From Schaalia odontolytica (lineage in GTDB: Bacteria > Actinomycetota > Actinomycetes > Actinomycetales > Actinomycetaceae): DNA of 64,000 nt. Below, piece after piece: positions 16,359-24,614 of the stretch. Location of the stretch: the NCBI RefSeq assembly GCF_024584435.1, contig NZ_CP102197.1, positions 2,294,001-2,358,000 on the forward strand. Direction: 5' to 3'. Below the pieces are notes generated by a model. The model made no database searches. It worked only from the letters and a program-made list of their open reading frames with translations, and was not told the origin of the DNA. Both the position numbers and the translations under genes were made by a program. How positions within the stretch are numbered: position 1 is the first letter of the stretch; each line of letters starts with the position of its first letter.

Positions 16359-17846
16359 ATGACAGAGCCTCAACAACCACTCCACGACGCCGACTCGCCG
16401 CGTCGCGCCGAAACACCCAGCTACGAGCGCGGGGCGCTCCCCTCCGCGCACGCGGACGCAGCCAGCGAGCACTGGCCGCATCCCGGCCAGGCCGAGCAAC
16501 CAACCCCCCGGATCCCAGGTGACGATGACGCCACGCGGGAGATGTACGGTAGCGCTGGCGACGCCACGCGAGAGATGCCCGCCCCCGCGGCCCCGTTCCC
16601 TCCCACCGACGCTCCCGGCGCAGCAGCGGCTCAGGCGGATTCGTACCTTCCGCCCACCGGGACCCCCTACGGGGACTACGCCGCCCCGGACGCGAGCGCC
16701 ACCCCGACCGTCGTCGTCACGAAGAAAGGCCCGGGCTGGGTCGCCCTCGTCGCCGCAATGATCCTGACGGTCGCGATGACCCTGGGGGCCGTCCTCTACC
16801 TGCGTCCCGCGCTGCTGCGCGCCTCCACCCCCACCAACATGAACGGCGGCACCGTCAGCGCCGTTCCCGCCTCGTCCAGCGATGGGACGGACTGGAGCGC
16901 CGTGGCCTCCGCCGTCTTGCCGGCGGTCGTCACCATCCAGACGCAGGGAGCCTCCTCCTCGGGAGGCACCGGATCCGGCGTCGTCTACGACGCCCAGGGA
17001 GACATTGTCACCAACTACCACGTGATCGCCTCCGTCATCGGCGGTGGAAAGATCCAAGTCACCCTCGCCGACGGGCGCCTGTACAGCGCCCACATCGTCG
17101 GCCACGACAGGACCACGGACCTGGCGGTCATCCGGCTGGACAACCCGCCCTCGGACCTCACGGTCGCGCGATTTGCCAGCTCTTCAGCCCTGAAGGTCGG
17201 TGCCCCCGTCATGGCGATCGGCGCGCCCCTGGGCCTGTCGAACACGGTGACCACCGGCATCATCTCCGCCCTCAACCGACCCGTCGAGGTGTCGATGGAA
17301 GACTCCTCGACCCAGCAGGACCCGACCCAGGCCTCCTCCGACCTCGTCGTCACCAACGCCATCCAGATCGACGCCTCCATCAACCCCGGAAACTCCGGCG
17401 GCCCCCTCTTCGACGCGTCGGGTGCCGTGGTCGGCATCAACTCCTCAATCAAGTCGCTGTCCTCCTCCTCGGACGGGCAGGCCGGGTCGATCGGTCTCGG
17501 CTTCGCGATCCCCTCGGACCTGGTCGTCTCCGTGGCAGACCAGCTGATCGCCTCGGGACAGGCCTCCCACGGCATGCTCGGCGTCACCGTGCGCGCCGCG
17601 ACCACCACCATCGGCAACGACACCTTCGTCGGCGCACAGGTCCAGGACGTCACCCCCGGCTCGGGCGCCGCCACCGCAGGCCTGCGCTCTGGCGACGTCA
17701 TCACGAAGGTCGAGGGGCAGGAGGTGACCAGCCCGAAGCAGCTCATCGGCTACGTGCGCCGCTACAAGGCCGGCGACACCGTCACCATGACGGTTGCGCG
17801 AGACGGTGCCACCTTCGATGTTTCCGTCACGATCCAAGGCTCCTGA
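16359..17846 (+). CDS. HtrA/DegP-like membrane-anchored serine protease with PDZ domain
   Basis: An envelope quality-control protease. The 495-residue protein has about 120 disordered cytoplasmic residues (Pro-, Ala- and Asp-rich), one transmembrane helix (about 126-148), a trypsin-like domain with triad His221 (TNYHVI), Asp254 (RTTDLAVI) and Ser346 (NPGNSGGPL), and one C-terminal PDZ domain (about 395-490). GGTGSGVVYD before the His is also typical. GAGGG precedes ATG 16359 at good spacing. It lies between menD and menF but has no pathway link to them. The tandem DATREM words at about 58-73 in the N-terminus look like a short internal duplication. Confidence 0.93.
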   Translation: MTEPQQPLHDADSPRRAETPSYERGALPSAHADAASEHWPHPGQAEQPTPRIPGDDDATREMYGSAGDATREMPAPAAPFPPTDAPGAAAAQADSYLPPTGTPYGDYAAPDASATPTVVVTKKGPGWVALVAAMILTVAMTLGAVLYLRPALLRASTPTNMNGGTVSAVPASSSDGTDWSAVASAVLPAVVTIQTQGASSSGGTGSGVVYDAQGDIVTNYHVIASVIGGGKIQVTLADGRLYSAHIVGHDRTTDLAVIRLDNPPSDLTVARFASSSALKVGAPVMAIGAPLGLSNTVTTGIISALNRPVEVSMEDSSTQQDPTQASSDLVVTNAIQIDASINPGNSGGPLFDASGAVVGINSSIKSLSSSSDGQAGSIGLGFAIPSDLVVSVADQLIASGQASHGMLGVTVRAATTTIGNDTFVGAQVQDVTPGSGAATAGLRSGDVITKVEGQEVTSPKQLIGYVRRYKAGDTVTMTVARDGATFDVSVTIQGS

Positions 17847-17875
17847 GCAGGAGGGCGCGGATACCCCGGAAGATG

Positions 17876-17917
17876 CTGCCGCCGCGTGCTCCCCGCGTGG
17901 GGAACACGCGGCGGCAG
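17876..17917. terminator. Bidirectional terminator between htrA-like gene and menF
   Basis: CTGCCGCCGCGTG (17876-17888) pairs perfectly with CACGCGGCGGCAG (17905-17917). The loop itself folds as TCCCCGCGTGGGGA (17890-17903). It lies between convergent genes and can serve both strands. The inner 14-mer recurs in the terminator at 19954. Confidence 0.8.
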
Positions 17918-17944
17918 GCGCACGGCCGTGTGGCGAGGGGATCC

Positions 17945-19168
17945 TCAGACCCCGAGCGCGTCCAGCAGGGGACGCATCTTCGCCTCGGTTTCGGCCAGCT
18001 CCGCATCGGGATCGGAGTCCGGCATGATGCCCGCTCCCGCGTAGAGCCTCAGCCGCGTGCCCGACGCCAATCCGCAGCGCAGGGCAATCGCGAACTCTCC
18101 GTCCCCGGACGCATCCACCCAGCCCACCGGACCCGAGTAGCGCCCCCTCTCGGTGTCCTCCAACTCCTCGATGAGGCGCATCGCGAGATCGCGGGGAGTA
18201 CCGCACACGGCGGCCGTCGGGTGCAGCGCGGCCACCAGGTCCAGGAGGCGGGCGTCAGTCAGGCGCGCGGACACGTCCGTCGCCAGGTGAACGACGTTCG
18301 GCAGCTCCAGGAGGAACGGCCCCCGGGTGCTCACCTCGGAGCACAGACGCGCCAGGATCGTGGAGACGGAATCGGAGGCCAGAGCGTGCTCGCGCAGGTC
18401 CTTGTCGCTTCCCGCCAGCCGCTCCCCGTCCCCGGGCGCGCAGGTCCCAGCCAACACGCGCGACGACACGGCCCCGCGCCGGGCCGAGACGAGCATCTCG
18501 GGGGAGGCCCCCACCAGGGAAGCCACGCAAAAGCGCCACGTCAACGGGTATAGGTGGCTGAGGCGCTCCAGCAGGTAGCGCTCGTCAAAGCCGCGCGAGC
18601 AGCGCACCGTCATGTCGCGAGCCATGACCGCCTTGTCGGCCGCCCCCTGGCGCAGGCGCGCCGCCATCTGGCGGACCGAGTCTCGCCACTGGCCCCGCGA
18701 CATGGAACCGTGGCCGCAAGACAGCGAGTCGGGCACGCGCGGGCTCCGCCTCGCCTCGCTCATCGCGGCGTCCACGGCCTCCAGTGGATCGGGGGCGCGG
18801 CCGATGCCCGCCGTGATCGCCCAGCGCGCCCCGGCCTCGTCGATGACGGTCAGGGAGGGCACGAAGGCCACCGAGCGGGCGGGGGAGCGGAACGCGAAGG
18901 ACGCGAAGAGCACGGGGGCGGGCCCCTCGCCCGGGGCAGGGGCGGCGACGGTCTCCCACGCGGCTCGCACCTGCGCGATCGCGTCGGCGCTCGCGGACTC
19001 CAGGGTGAGCGCGCGGCCCAGGCCGACCATCTGTCGGCGCGCACCCAGCCACGCGGCGCCGCCCGAAGCGGGCAGGAGCTGGGTCAGTGAGCAAGTAGAC
19101 CCCGGGTGCGTTGCGGGCAGGGCCGTCGCCCGAAAGACGAGGCGCGAGCATCCGGAGTTATCGTGCAT
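17945..19168 (-). CDS. menF: Isochorismate synthase
   Basis: Converts chorismate to isochorismate, the entry into menaquinone synthesis. The 407-residue protein belongs to the anthranilate/isochorismate synthase family. VGASPEMLVSARRG, SSRVLAGTCAPGD, SDKDLREHALASDSV, LHPTAAVCGTPRD and YSGPVGWVDASGDGEFAIALRC are the conserved C-terminal blocks, with the Glu and Asp that bind Mg2+. The N-terminal third is weakly conserved, as usual. ATG 19168 is chosen because a TACCAT box lies exactly 7 nt upstream, and ATG 19177 overlaps that box. A siderophore-type paralogue (EntC/DhbC) is possible, but the setting among men genes favours MenF. Confidence 0.92.
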   Translation of the reverse strand: MHDNSGCSRLVFRATALPATHPGSTCSLTQLLPASGGAAWLGARRQMVGLGRALTLESASADAIAQVRAAWETVAAPAPGEGPAPVLFASFAFRSPARSVAFVPSLTVIDEAGARWAITAGIGRAPDPLEAVDAAMSEARRSPRVPDSLSCGHGSMSRGQWRDSVRQMAARLRQGAADKAVMARDMTVRCSRGFDERYLLERLSHLYPLTWRFCVASLVGASPEMLVSARRGAVSSRVLAGTCAPGDGERLAGSDKDLREHALASDSVSTILARLCSEVSTRGPFLLELPNVVHLATDVSARLTDARLLDLVAALHPTAAVCGTPRDLAMRLIEELEDTERGRYSGPVGWVDASGDGEFAIALRCGLASGTRLRLYAGAGIMPDSDPDAELAETEAKMRPLLDALGV

Positions 19169-19175
19169 GGGTCCC

Positions 19176-19181
19176 ATGGTA
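19176..19181 (-). promoter_or_regulatory. -10 box TACCAT, leaderless start of menF
   Basis: TACCAT, 7 nt, ATG 19168 on the minus strand. This decides between the two ATGs 9 bp apart. Confidence 0.5.
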
Positions 19182-19226
19182 GGAGCAGGGGCGGCGGCGC
19201 GCTGAAAGACGTGCGAGGATTAACGC

Positions 19227-19934
19227 ATGAACGAAGCCCCGCGCGCAGACCTGCACAAGGTTCCCGATGAGATTGCCTCGATGTTTGACTCCGTTGCCTC
19301 GCGCTACGACATGATGGATGCGCTGATGACGGGCGGTTTGAACAACGTGTGGATGGCCGCCCTGCGCAAGGCGGTCGCCCCCCACCCCGGCGAGCGCATC
19401 CTGGACCTGGCGGCCGGCACCGGCACCTCCTCGGCCGCGCTGGCCAAGGGCGGCGCCGAGGTTGTTGCCTGCGATCTGTCCGAGGGCATGATCGAGGTGG
19501 GACGCGAGCGCCACCCCGACATTGAGTTCGTGCGCGGCAACGCGATGAGCCTCGACTTCGAGGAGGCGTCCTTCGACGCGGTGACGATCTCGTGGGGCCT
19601 GAGGAACATTCCCGACCCGGGCCTGGCCCTGCGCGAGATGATGCGCGTGGTGCGCCCCCGCGGACGCCTCGTCGTGCTGGAGTTCTCCACCCCCACGTCG
19701 CGGGTGTTCCGCGGCCTGTACGGCGCCTACCAGTCGACGGTGATGCCCGCGCTGGCGCGCGTGGCCTCCACGAACGACGGCGCCTACGACTACCTGGTGG
19801 AGTCGATCCGCCAGTGGCCCTCGCAGGAGGAGGTGGCGCGCATGATCGCCGCCAACGGCTGGCGCGAGGTGGAGTACCGCAACCTGACGGGCGGCATCGC
19901 GTGCCTGCACCGGGCGGTGAAGCCGCTGCCCTAG
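19227..19934 (+). CDS. menG: Demethylmenaquinone methyltransferase (UbiE/MenG)
   Basis: Performs the last step of menaquinone synthesis, SAM-dependent C-methylation of demethylmenaquinone. The 235-residue class I methyltransferase shows FDSVASRYDMMDALMTGG at the N-terminus (a UbiE signature), SAM motif LDLAAGTGTSS (about 59-69), ACDLSEGMIEVG (about 81-92) and the UbiE block SWGLRNIPDPGLALREMMRV (about 117-136). GAGG lies 9 nt upstream of the ATG. GAGGAT six bases before it could also be a weak leaderless -10. It is divergent from menF and followed by a strong terminator. Confidence 0.95.
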   Translation: MNEAPRADLHKVPDEIASMFDSVASRYDMMDALMTGGLNNVWMAALRKAVAPHPGERILDLAAGTGTSSAALAKGGAEVVACDLSEGMIEVGRERHPDIEFVRGNAMSLDFEEASFDAVTISWGLRNIPDPGLALREMMRVVRPRGRLVVLEFSTPTSRVFRGLYGAYQSTVMPALARVASTNDGAYDYLVESIRQWPSQEEVARMIAANGWREVEYRNLTGGIACLHRAVKPLP

Positions 19935-19953
19935 GGCCCGCTCAGCAGCGACG

Positions 19954-19985
19954 AGGCCGGGGTCCCCGCGTGGGGATCCCGGCCT
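19954..19985 (+). terminator. Intrinsic terminator after menG
   Basis: AGGCCGGG (19954-19961) pairs with CCCGGCCT (19978-19985) around an inner TCCCCGCGTGGGGA hairpin (19963-19976). Its outer arm ACGAGGCCGGGG is shared with the terminators at 42893 and 55228. Confidence 0.75.
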
Positions 19986-20067
19986 TCGCGCGTCGGCGGG
20001 GCGCCGCCGAGCCGGGCAGGCCGGGCCGGAGATCCGCCGCGCCGAAGATCCACCGCACGCGGCCGGG

Positions 20068-21255
20068 TTATTTGGTGTGGTATCGGGGGCTTGTGCCGAT
20101 GTGTGTGGGGTAGGGGTTGTTGGTGGAGGTGAGGGTTGTTTCGTTGAGGCCTCGGTAGGTGTAGGAGTTGTCGTAGATGATTTCGGAGGGGTCTACGATG
20201 CCGTCGGCGTATTGGCGTACCTCTTCGGGTGTGGGGCTGGTTCCGCCGCCCTTGTCGGCGAGCGGGTTCTCGTCGGGGTATTGGCTGGGGTCGGTGTTGA
20301 TCATGGAGGCGGGGCTGGCCAGGCCGTATCCGGTGTACTGGTTCCATCCGCCGTCGGTGTTGACCGTGGTGTGGACCAGGAGCTGGAGGAGCTGGTTCGC
20401 GGTCGCGTCCGGCCACTTCTGACGCGCCAACGCCAAGAAACCCGCCACGATAGGAGTCGAGATCGATGTCCCATTGGTCTCGATAATTTGTGAGGTCCCA
20501 TAGTCGTAGGCCTTAATTGGGCCTCCGACGGCGGCTGTCGTCACCCCCCGACCCCAGGAAGAGTAGTCGGCTCGCGCGCCGTTGACATCAACCGCAGAAA
20601 CGCCGACCACGCCCGACCACGTCGCAAGGCTCCCCGAGTCGTTATCGGAGGCACTGTTTCCTATGCCTGCAACGATGATTGTTCCCGAGCTCATCGCCCT
20701 GGCCATCGCCCACTTGAGTGAGGCGTTACGGTCATTAGAGCTAATCGAAATGCTGATGATCTGGGCACCGTCGTTGATCGCGTGGTTGATGAGCGACGCG
20801 TGCTTATAAATTACTGCCGAATCTTTGCACGAGGAATCGGCTGTCGAGCCGCTGCTCATGGTCTGATAGCTGTTGAGCGTGACATCGGGTGCGACACCGT
20901 ACTCACGGGCAACCAACAGTGAAGCAACCTCCGTGCCGTGTCGACGGCTGTCGTTACTCGGGTTGACGGGGCAGGGGCTCTTATCGCTGATTGACGCGCC
21001 GCTAAGCTCGGCGACAGACGTATCGACTGGTCCGTCGATGATTGCGACTGTCACTCCCTTGCCGGTGTAGCCCTTGGCTCGTGCCTGGTCGAGGTGGTAG
21101 TAGGCGAAGTAGGGCTGGTCGGCGGCCGTGATGGTGTCGGCGGCGCTCGCCGGGGAGGCCTCAATGACGGGCGCCGCGAGGGCGAGGGCGGTCGCGCAGG
21201 CCGCCGACAGGGCGATGCGGGTGCGGAGAGAAGTCACCATTGGCGCGGATCCCAT
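20068..21255 (-). CDS. Secreted S8 (subtilisin-like) serine protease, mycosin-like
   Basis: A 395-residue protease with a signal peptide (hydrophobic about 13-30, ending near ASPASAAD) and the subtilase triad Asp74 (AIIDGPVD), His106 (RRHGTEVAS) and Ser264 (NGTSISTPIVAG), with oxyanion Asn200 (GIGNSAS). Mycosins process substrates of type VII secretion and usually end in a transmembrane helix. This one ends in a polar tail (about 325-395) with no helix, so it may be released. AAGGA six bases before ATG 21255 supports that start. The 5' end overlaps the preceding secreted-protein gene, so the three genes form one unit. The central part (about 20450-21060) has visibly lower GC than its surroundings, suggesting recombination. 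Confidence 0.85.
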   Translation of the reverse strand: MGSAPMVTSLRTRIALSAACATALALAAPVIEASPASAADTITAADQPYFAYYHLDQARAKGYTGKGVTVAIIDGPVDTSVAELSGASISDKSPCPVNPSNDSRRHGTEVASLLVAREYGVAPDVTLNSYQTMSSGSTADSSCKDSAVIYKHASLINHAINDGAQIISISISSNDRNASLKWAMARAMSSGTIIVAGIGNSASDNDSGSLATWSGVVGVSAVDVNGARADYSSWGRGVTTAAVGGPIKAYDYGTSQIIETNGTSISTPIVAGFLALARQKWPDATANQLLQLLVHTTVNTDGGWNQYTGYGLASPASMINTDPSQYPDENPLADKGGGTSPTPEEVRQYADGIVDPSEIIYDNSYTYRGLNETTLTSTNNPYPTHIGTSPRYHTK

Positions 21256-22667
21256 CCGTCGTCCTTGCGCGGGGCGGGCGCAATGTCCTTGTCCGATCCG
21301 TAGGTCTGAGACATCGGGTTGACGTAGCCCGCGGGCACTGCCCCCTCGTCCTCGTCCAGGTAGCGGTAGGGCTCGTACTTGCGCCGACGCCTCTTCTTAT
21401 CCTCCTTGGCGCCGCCCGCGCCGGCTCCCATCCCGCCCATCATCGCGGGGTGAGCGGAACCTGCGCCACCCTGGGGTGCCTGGGTGGCGGGAGGGGTGTA
21501 GGTGCCGAATCCCCTGCCGCCGAAGGAGCCGACCCGCAGGTCCGAGGCGCCCGCAGCGCCGATCCCCGCCGATCCCATCCGCGCGGCCCCGCGCAGGCCC
21601 AGCGCCCCCGCGCCGAGCATGGCCGCGCCCCCGAGCCGACCGGCCGTGGTTGCGTCGGAGGCCGGACCGCCGTTGATGCGCCACAGGGGATGGTCGATGT
21701 CGGTGGGATTCGCGGGAACGTGCCCGCCCCACACGTAGCCGTTGCGGTGGTGGTTCGCGTTCACCCGCGTGTGCATCAGGTCCACGCCCATCAGGTCCTG
21801 CGGATCCGTGATCGGCCTGTCGTAGGAACCCTTCGCGTCCGGCGGAAGGTAGCGCCTGGCCACCTGGTGCGAGGCCAGCGCGCGCCTGCGCATCGCCTCC
21901 TCCGTGTCCGGATCAGCGTAGCCGTCCGGGTACAGGGACTTGTCGGAGCGCAGCGGGGCCCGCCCGTAGTCGTCGGCGGCGCTGCGACCGTAGACCCCCG
22001 CGTCGTGGGGCGAGTACTGGACGTGACCTCGACCGAGGTTCTCCTTGGTGCTCGGGGGAAGCGGAGCAGAAGGAACATCGATGCTGCCGTAACCGGTGTT
22101 GGGTCCTGCCTCCGTCAGGTCTCCCATGCCCCCGCCGAGTTCGCCCGTCGCGGCGTTGATGCGGTCAAGGATCTCGGCTGCGGCCGCCTCGCGCTGCGCG
22201 TTCGCCTGGGCCTCCACCGCGTTGACGTAGGCCACCCCTGTCGCGAGCACGGCCGAAGCGACGAGCCCCGGAACGGGCGCAAGCACGGGCGCGAAGGGTA
22301 GCGACACCGTGGCGGCGCTGCGCAGCGCCTCCGTCTTGGCATCGAGGAGGGTGGGGGAGAGCTGCCTCGCGTCCGCCTTCGCCTGCGCGACGGCCTGCCG
22401 GGCCGCCACGTAGTGGGTGATTCCGCGCATGTAGTAGTCCCGCTTGGACTCAAGTCGGGCAACCGTCTTATCCGCCCACGCCTTCAAGGCATCCCCGGTC
22501 TGGCCGGTGAAGCCCTGGTGCTGCTGGAAGTGGCGCACCCGCTCGATCGCCTCCTCGAAGCCGCGCAGAACGCGCCGGTGCTCGCTGTCCCACGCGCTCA
22601 GCTCCTCGGTGTGGTCCGCCTGCGCGGCGAACGTCATCACTCGGTCGTACATCGGTGAAGAAACCAT
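21234..22667 (-). CDS. Large type VII secretion-like protein with N-terminal helical hairpin
   Basis: A 477-residue protein not recognised as a named family. Residues about 10-100 are predicted amphipathic helices around GFTGQTGDALKAW, resembling the WXG100/PPE helical hairpin with its central turn. A hydrophobic Ala/Val/Pro stretch follows (about 115-150), then a long Gly/Pro/Tyr-rich region with low predicted structure (about 175-430), a basic patch KKRRRRKYEP and an acidic end. There is no Sec signal. Architecture and its place between a small helical protein and a mycosin suggest a type VII secretion substrate or envelope component, which is inference. An AGGAGA ribosome binding site precedes ATG 22667. 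Confidence 0.6.
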   Translation of the reverse strand: MVSSPMYDRVMTFAAQADHTEELSAWDSEHRRVLRGFEEAIERVRHFQQHQGFTGQTGDALKAWADKTVARLESKRDYYMRGITHYVAARQAVAQAKADARQLSPTLLDAKTEALRSAATVSLPFAPVLAPVPGLVASAVLATGVAYVNAVEAQANAQREAAAAEILDRINAATGELGGGMGDLTEAGPNTGYGSIDVPSAPLPPSTKENLGRGHVQYSPHDAGVYGRSAADDYGRAPLRSDKSLYPDGYADPDTEEAMRRRALASHQVARRYLPPDAKGSYDRPITDPQDLMGVDLMHTRVNANHHRNGYVWGGHVPANPTDIDHPLWRINGGPASDATTAGRLGGAAMLGAGALGLRGAARMGSAGIGAAGASDLRVGSFGGRGFGTYTPPATQAPQGGAGSAHPAMMGGMGAGAGGAKEDKKRRRRKYEPYRYLDEDEGAVPAGYVNPMSQTYGSDKDIAPAPRKDDGWDPRQW

Positions 22668-22687
22668 GATCGTCGTTCTCCTGTCGC

Positions 22688-23200
22688 TCAGAACTCGGGC
22701 ATCTGGCCGGCCGGGGCGGGCGCATCCGCAGGCTGCGCGCTCGGGGCAGCCGGGGCGGAGGGGGAAGCCCCAGTGCCCGACGCGCTGGGAGCCGAAGCAA
22801 CGGCCCCCGACGTGCTGGTCCCCGACGCGCTGGGAGCCGCCGGGGCGGAGGACGCAGCGGTTGCCGCCGGATCGGACTGAAGGGCGTGGTTGATTGCCTC
22901 AAGCACCGCCGCGTTGCCCTCCTCGGTGTTCTCGGCCTCCTTCTCCGCGATCGACAGATTCGTGCGGAAGGTATCGAAGATGTCCTTCTCGTCCGTGAGC
23001 ATGTCGTTGACCGAATCGAAGAACGCCACGGTTTTCTGTCGGAAGTCCTGCGTGCCCGGCTCGCTTGGCCACCGCGTCTGCGTTTGAGCGCTATTGAGCT
23101 GGTGAGTTGCATCGTTGGAACGAGAGAGTGCAGCTCCCCCATCCTCCATGTCCCCATGCGTTTGCGCGTGGGAACTGCGATTGAAACCGTAGTCGGCCAT
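22688..23200 (-). CDS. Small WXG100-like protein with Ala/Pro/Ser-rich tail
   Basis: A 170-residue protein starting MADYGFNRSS. The N-terminal about 100 residues are polar and helical, with a possible turn at TRWPSEPG and a second helix (FRQKTVAFFDSVNDMLTDE), like ESX substrates, which are about 100 residues with a WXG turn. The rest (about 103-170) is a low-complexity tail built from repeats of APSASGT-type words. There is no Sec signal. Start 23200 is preferred because AGGAAG lies about 8 nt upstream. ATG 23206 is also possible. It is the first gene of the trio with the 477-residue protein and the mycosin. No EccC-type ATPase is in the window. Confidence 0.55.
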   Translation of the reverse strand: MADYGFNRSSHAQTHGDMEDGGAALSRSNDATHQLNSAQTQTRWPSEPGTQDFRQKTVAFFDSVNDMLTDEKDIFDTFRTNLSIAEKEAENTEEGNAAVLEAINHALQSDPAATAASSAPAAPSASGTSTSGAVASAPSASGTGASPSAPAAPSAQPADAPAPAGQMPEF

Positions 23201-23206
23201 GAGCAT

Positions 23207-23612
23207 GCTTCCTGTCGTCGACCGGCGCGTCAAGAGGCGGCGCGCGGGTCAGAATTCTCGCGTTAGTCACCAAGTGTATGGATCCGACCCGGCGGGGGCA
23301 AACACGCCCCCGGTCTCTCGGCGTGTGCGCCTTGATCTTCCTGCGGGGTGTCGAGCAATCTCGCGAGTATCAGGACCTCAACGCGCCGCGAAGACGAGCG
23401 GGCGGCTCCGTGAGGAGTGAGAGACGTGTGCATTCCGGGTGAGTGTGACACTTCATCGACCGACGGTACCAGTGGGCAATGGGTCTCAGGGGCAATGGGC
23501 ATGCCGGGTGACGGGTCCGCGGGGTGATGGCGGGGCACGTGCCGACCGCGCGGCCGAGTGCGGCCGTTGCGTCGGCCCCCGCCCGTCCGCTTCGATGCTC
23601 CAACAGCGTCGG
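23207..23612. other. Intergenic stretch upstream of the secretion-like trio
   Basis: No gene is seen. It must hold the promoter of the three leftward genes, but no box is convincing. Open frames here run into the repeat array and are artefacts of its period. Confidence 0.4.
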
Positions 23613-24259
23613 TTGAAACCCAGGCCGCCCCTGTCTTGCTGTTTTGGGGGCTGGTTGAAACCCAGGCCGCCCGTGTCGTGCTGTTTTGGGGGCTGGTTGA
23701 AACCTGGGCCGCCCCTGTCTTGCTGTTTTGGGGGCTGGTTGAAACCTGGGCCGCCCGTGTCGTGCTGTTTTGGGGGTTGGTTGAAACCTGGGCCGCCCCT
23801 GTCTTGCCGTTTCGGGGGCCGAATGAAACCGAGACCGCCCCTGTCTTGCCGTTTCGGGGGCCGAATGAAACCGAGACCGCCCTGGCCTGACGAGAAACGT
23901 CCATAATCGGCGTTTTCTACGAAGCAGGGGTGGTCTCGGTTTCATGTTCCGCTTCCCTCCGTCCCACGGTTGCCTCCCACCCGTGGGCTGGGGCGGTCTC
24001 GGTTTCATGTTCCGCTTCCCTCCGCCCCACGGTTGCCTCCTACCCGCGGGCGGGGGTGGTCTCGGTTTCATGTTCCGCTTCCCTCCGCCCCACGGCTGCC
24101 TCCCACCCGCAGGCGGGGGCGGTCCCGGTTTCACCGCCCTCCTGCCCGTGGCGGGGAAGTCCTGGGGGCGATCGGCTGGGGTGGTCTGGGTTTCATGTTC
24201 CGCTTCCCTCCGTCCCACGGTTGCCTCCCACCCGCGGGCGGGGGCGGCCCCGGTTTGAC
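23613..24259. repeat. Two-armed inverted array of the 17-bp motif, 42-bp and 63-bp periods (array B)
   Basis: The left arm has seven motifs of type TTGAAACCYRGGCCGCC starting at 23613, 23655, 23697, 23739, 23781, 23823 and 23865, exactly 42 bp apart. The right arm has six of the opposite orientation (GGYGGTCTCGGTTTCAT) starting at 23929, 23992, 24055, 24118, 24180 and 24243, with spacings 63, 63, 63, 62 and 63. Copies at 24118 and 24243 are degenerate at their ends. Left-arm spacers are CTGTCTTGCTGTTTTGGGGG-like. Right-arm spacers begin GTTCCGCTTCCCTCCG. The 47-bp core is 23882-23928. Both periods are multiples of 21 bp. Coding is unlikely. Confidence 0.9.
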
Positions 24260-24614
24260 ACCCCGCTTCCCTCCACGCCCGCCGACAGCAGACACGCTCA
24301 CTCCCACGACGGGCGCAACCGAGACCATCCAGGGCGGACTCCCCTCGCACATGTCCTATGACAGCGGTCGCAAGAACCTCAACTCTCCGAGAGCGAGGCC
24401 ACGATTTACGACAGAGAATCGTTGCGCAAATTGGGTGCCCGGGAGGTTCTCGGATGCGCCGGTTTTCCCGAGATACAGCCAAAAAGTAACGTAGGTCGCC
24501 GACTGAGGGTTACCTGGCTAGGCTTTCTCGCGGAAGTGAGGTGCCGTGCACGCCTCACCCGCCTATGCACATTCGCGCGGACGAACCCGCGCGCCCACAC
24601 TACGGAGGAACGCG
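24260..24614. other. Leader region of the reductase-nuo operon
   Basis: No gene is seen between array B and the reductase. TAGGCT at 24519-24524 is a possible -10 for the nuo operon, with about 90 nt of leader, but no good -35 accompanies it. Confidence 0.35.

Noticed and set aside
23613..24259. CRISPR array
   Set aside because: Regular spacing invites the idea, but the spacers are themselves repeats, the unit is inverted halfway, and no cas genes are present. The same applies to 8-298 and 60138-60279.
23439..24494. Pro/Gly-rich repeat proteins read through array B on both strands
   Set aside because: Open frames exist in several frames at once because 42 and 63 are multiples of 3. There is no ribosome binding site, and the encoded words are translations of the DNA motif.
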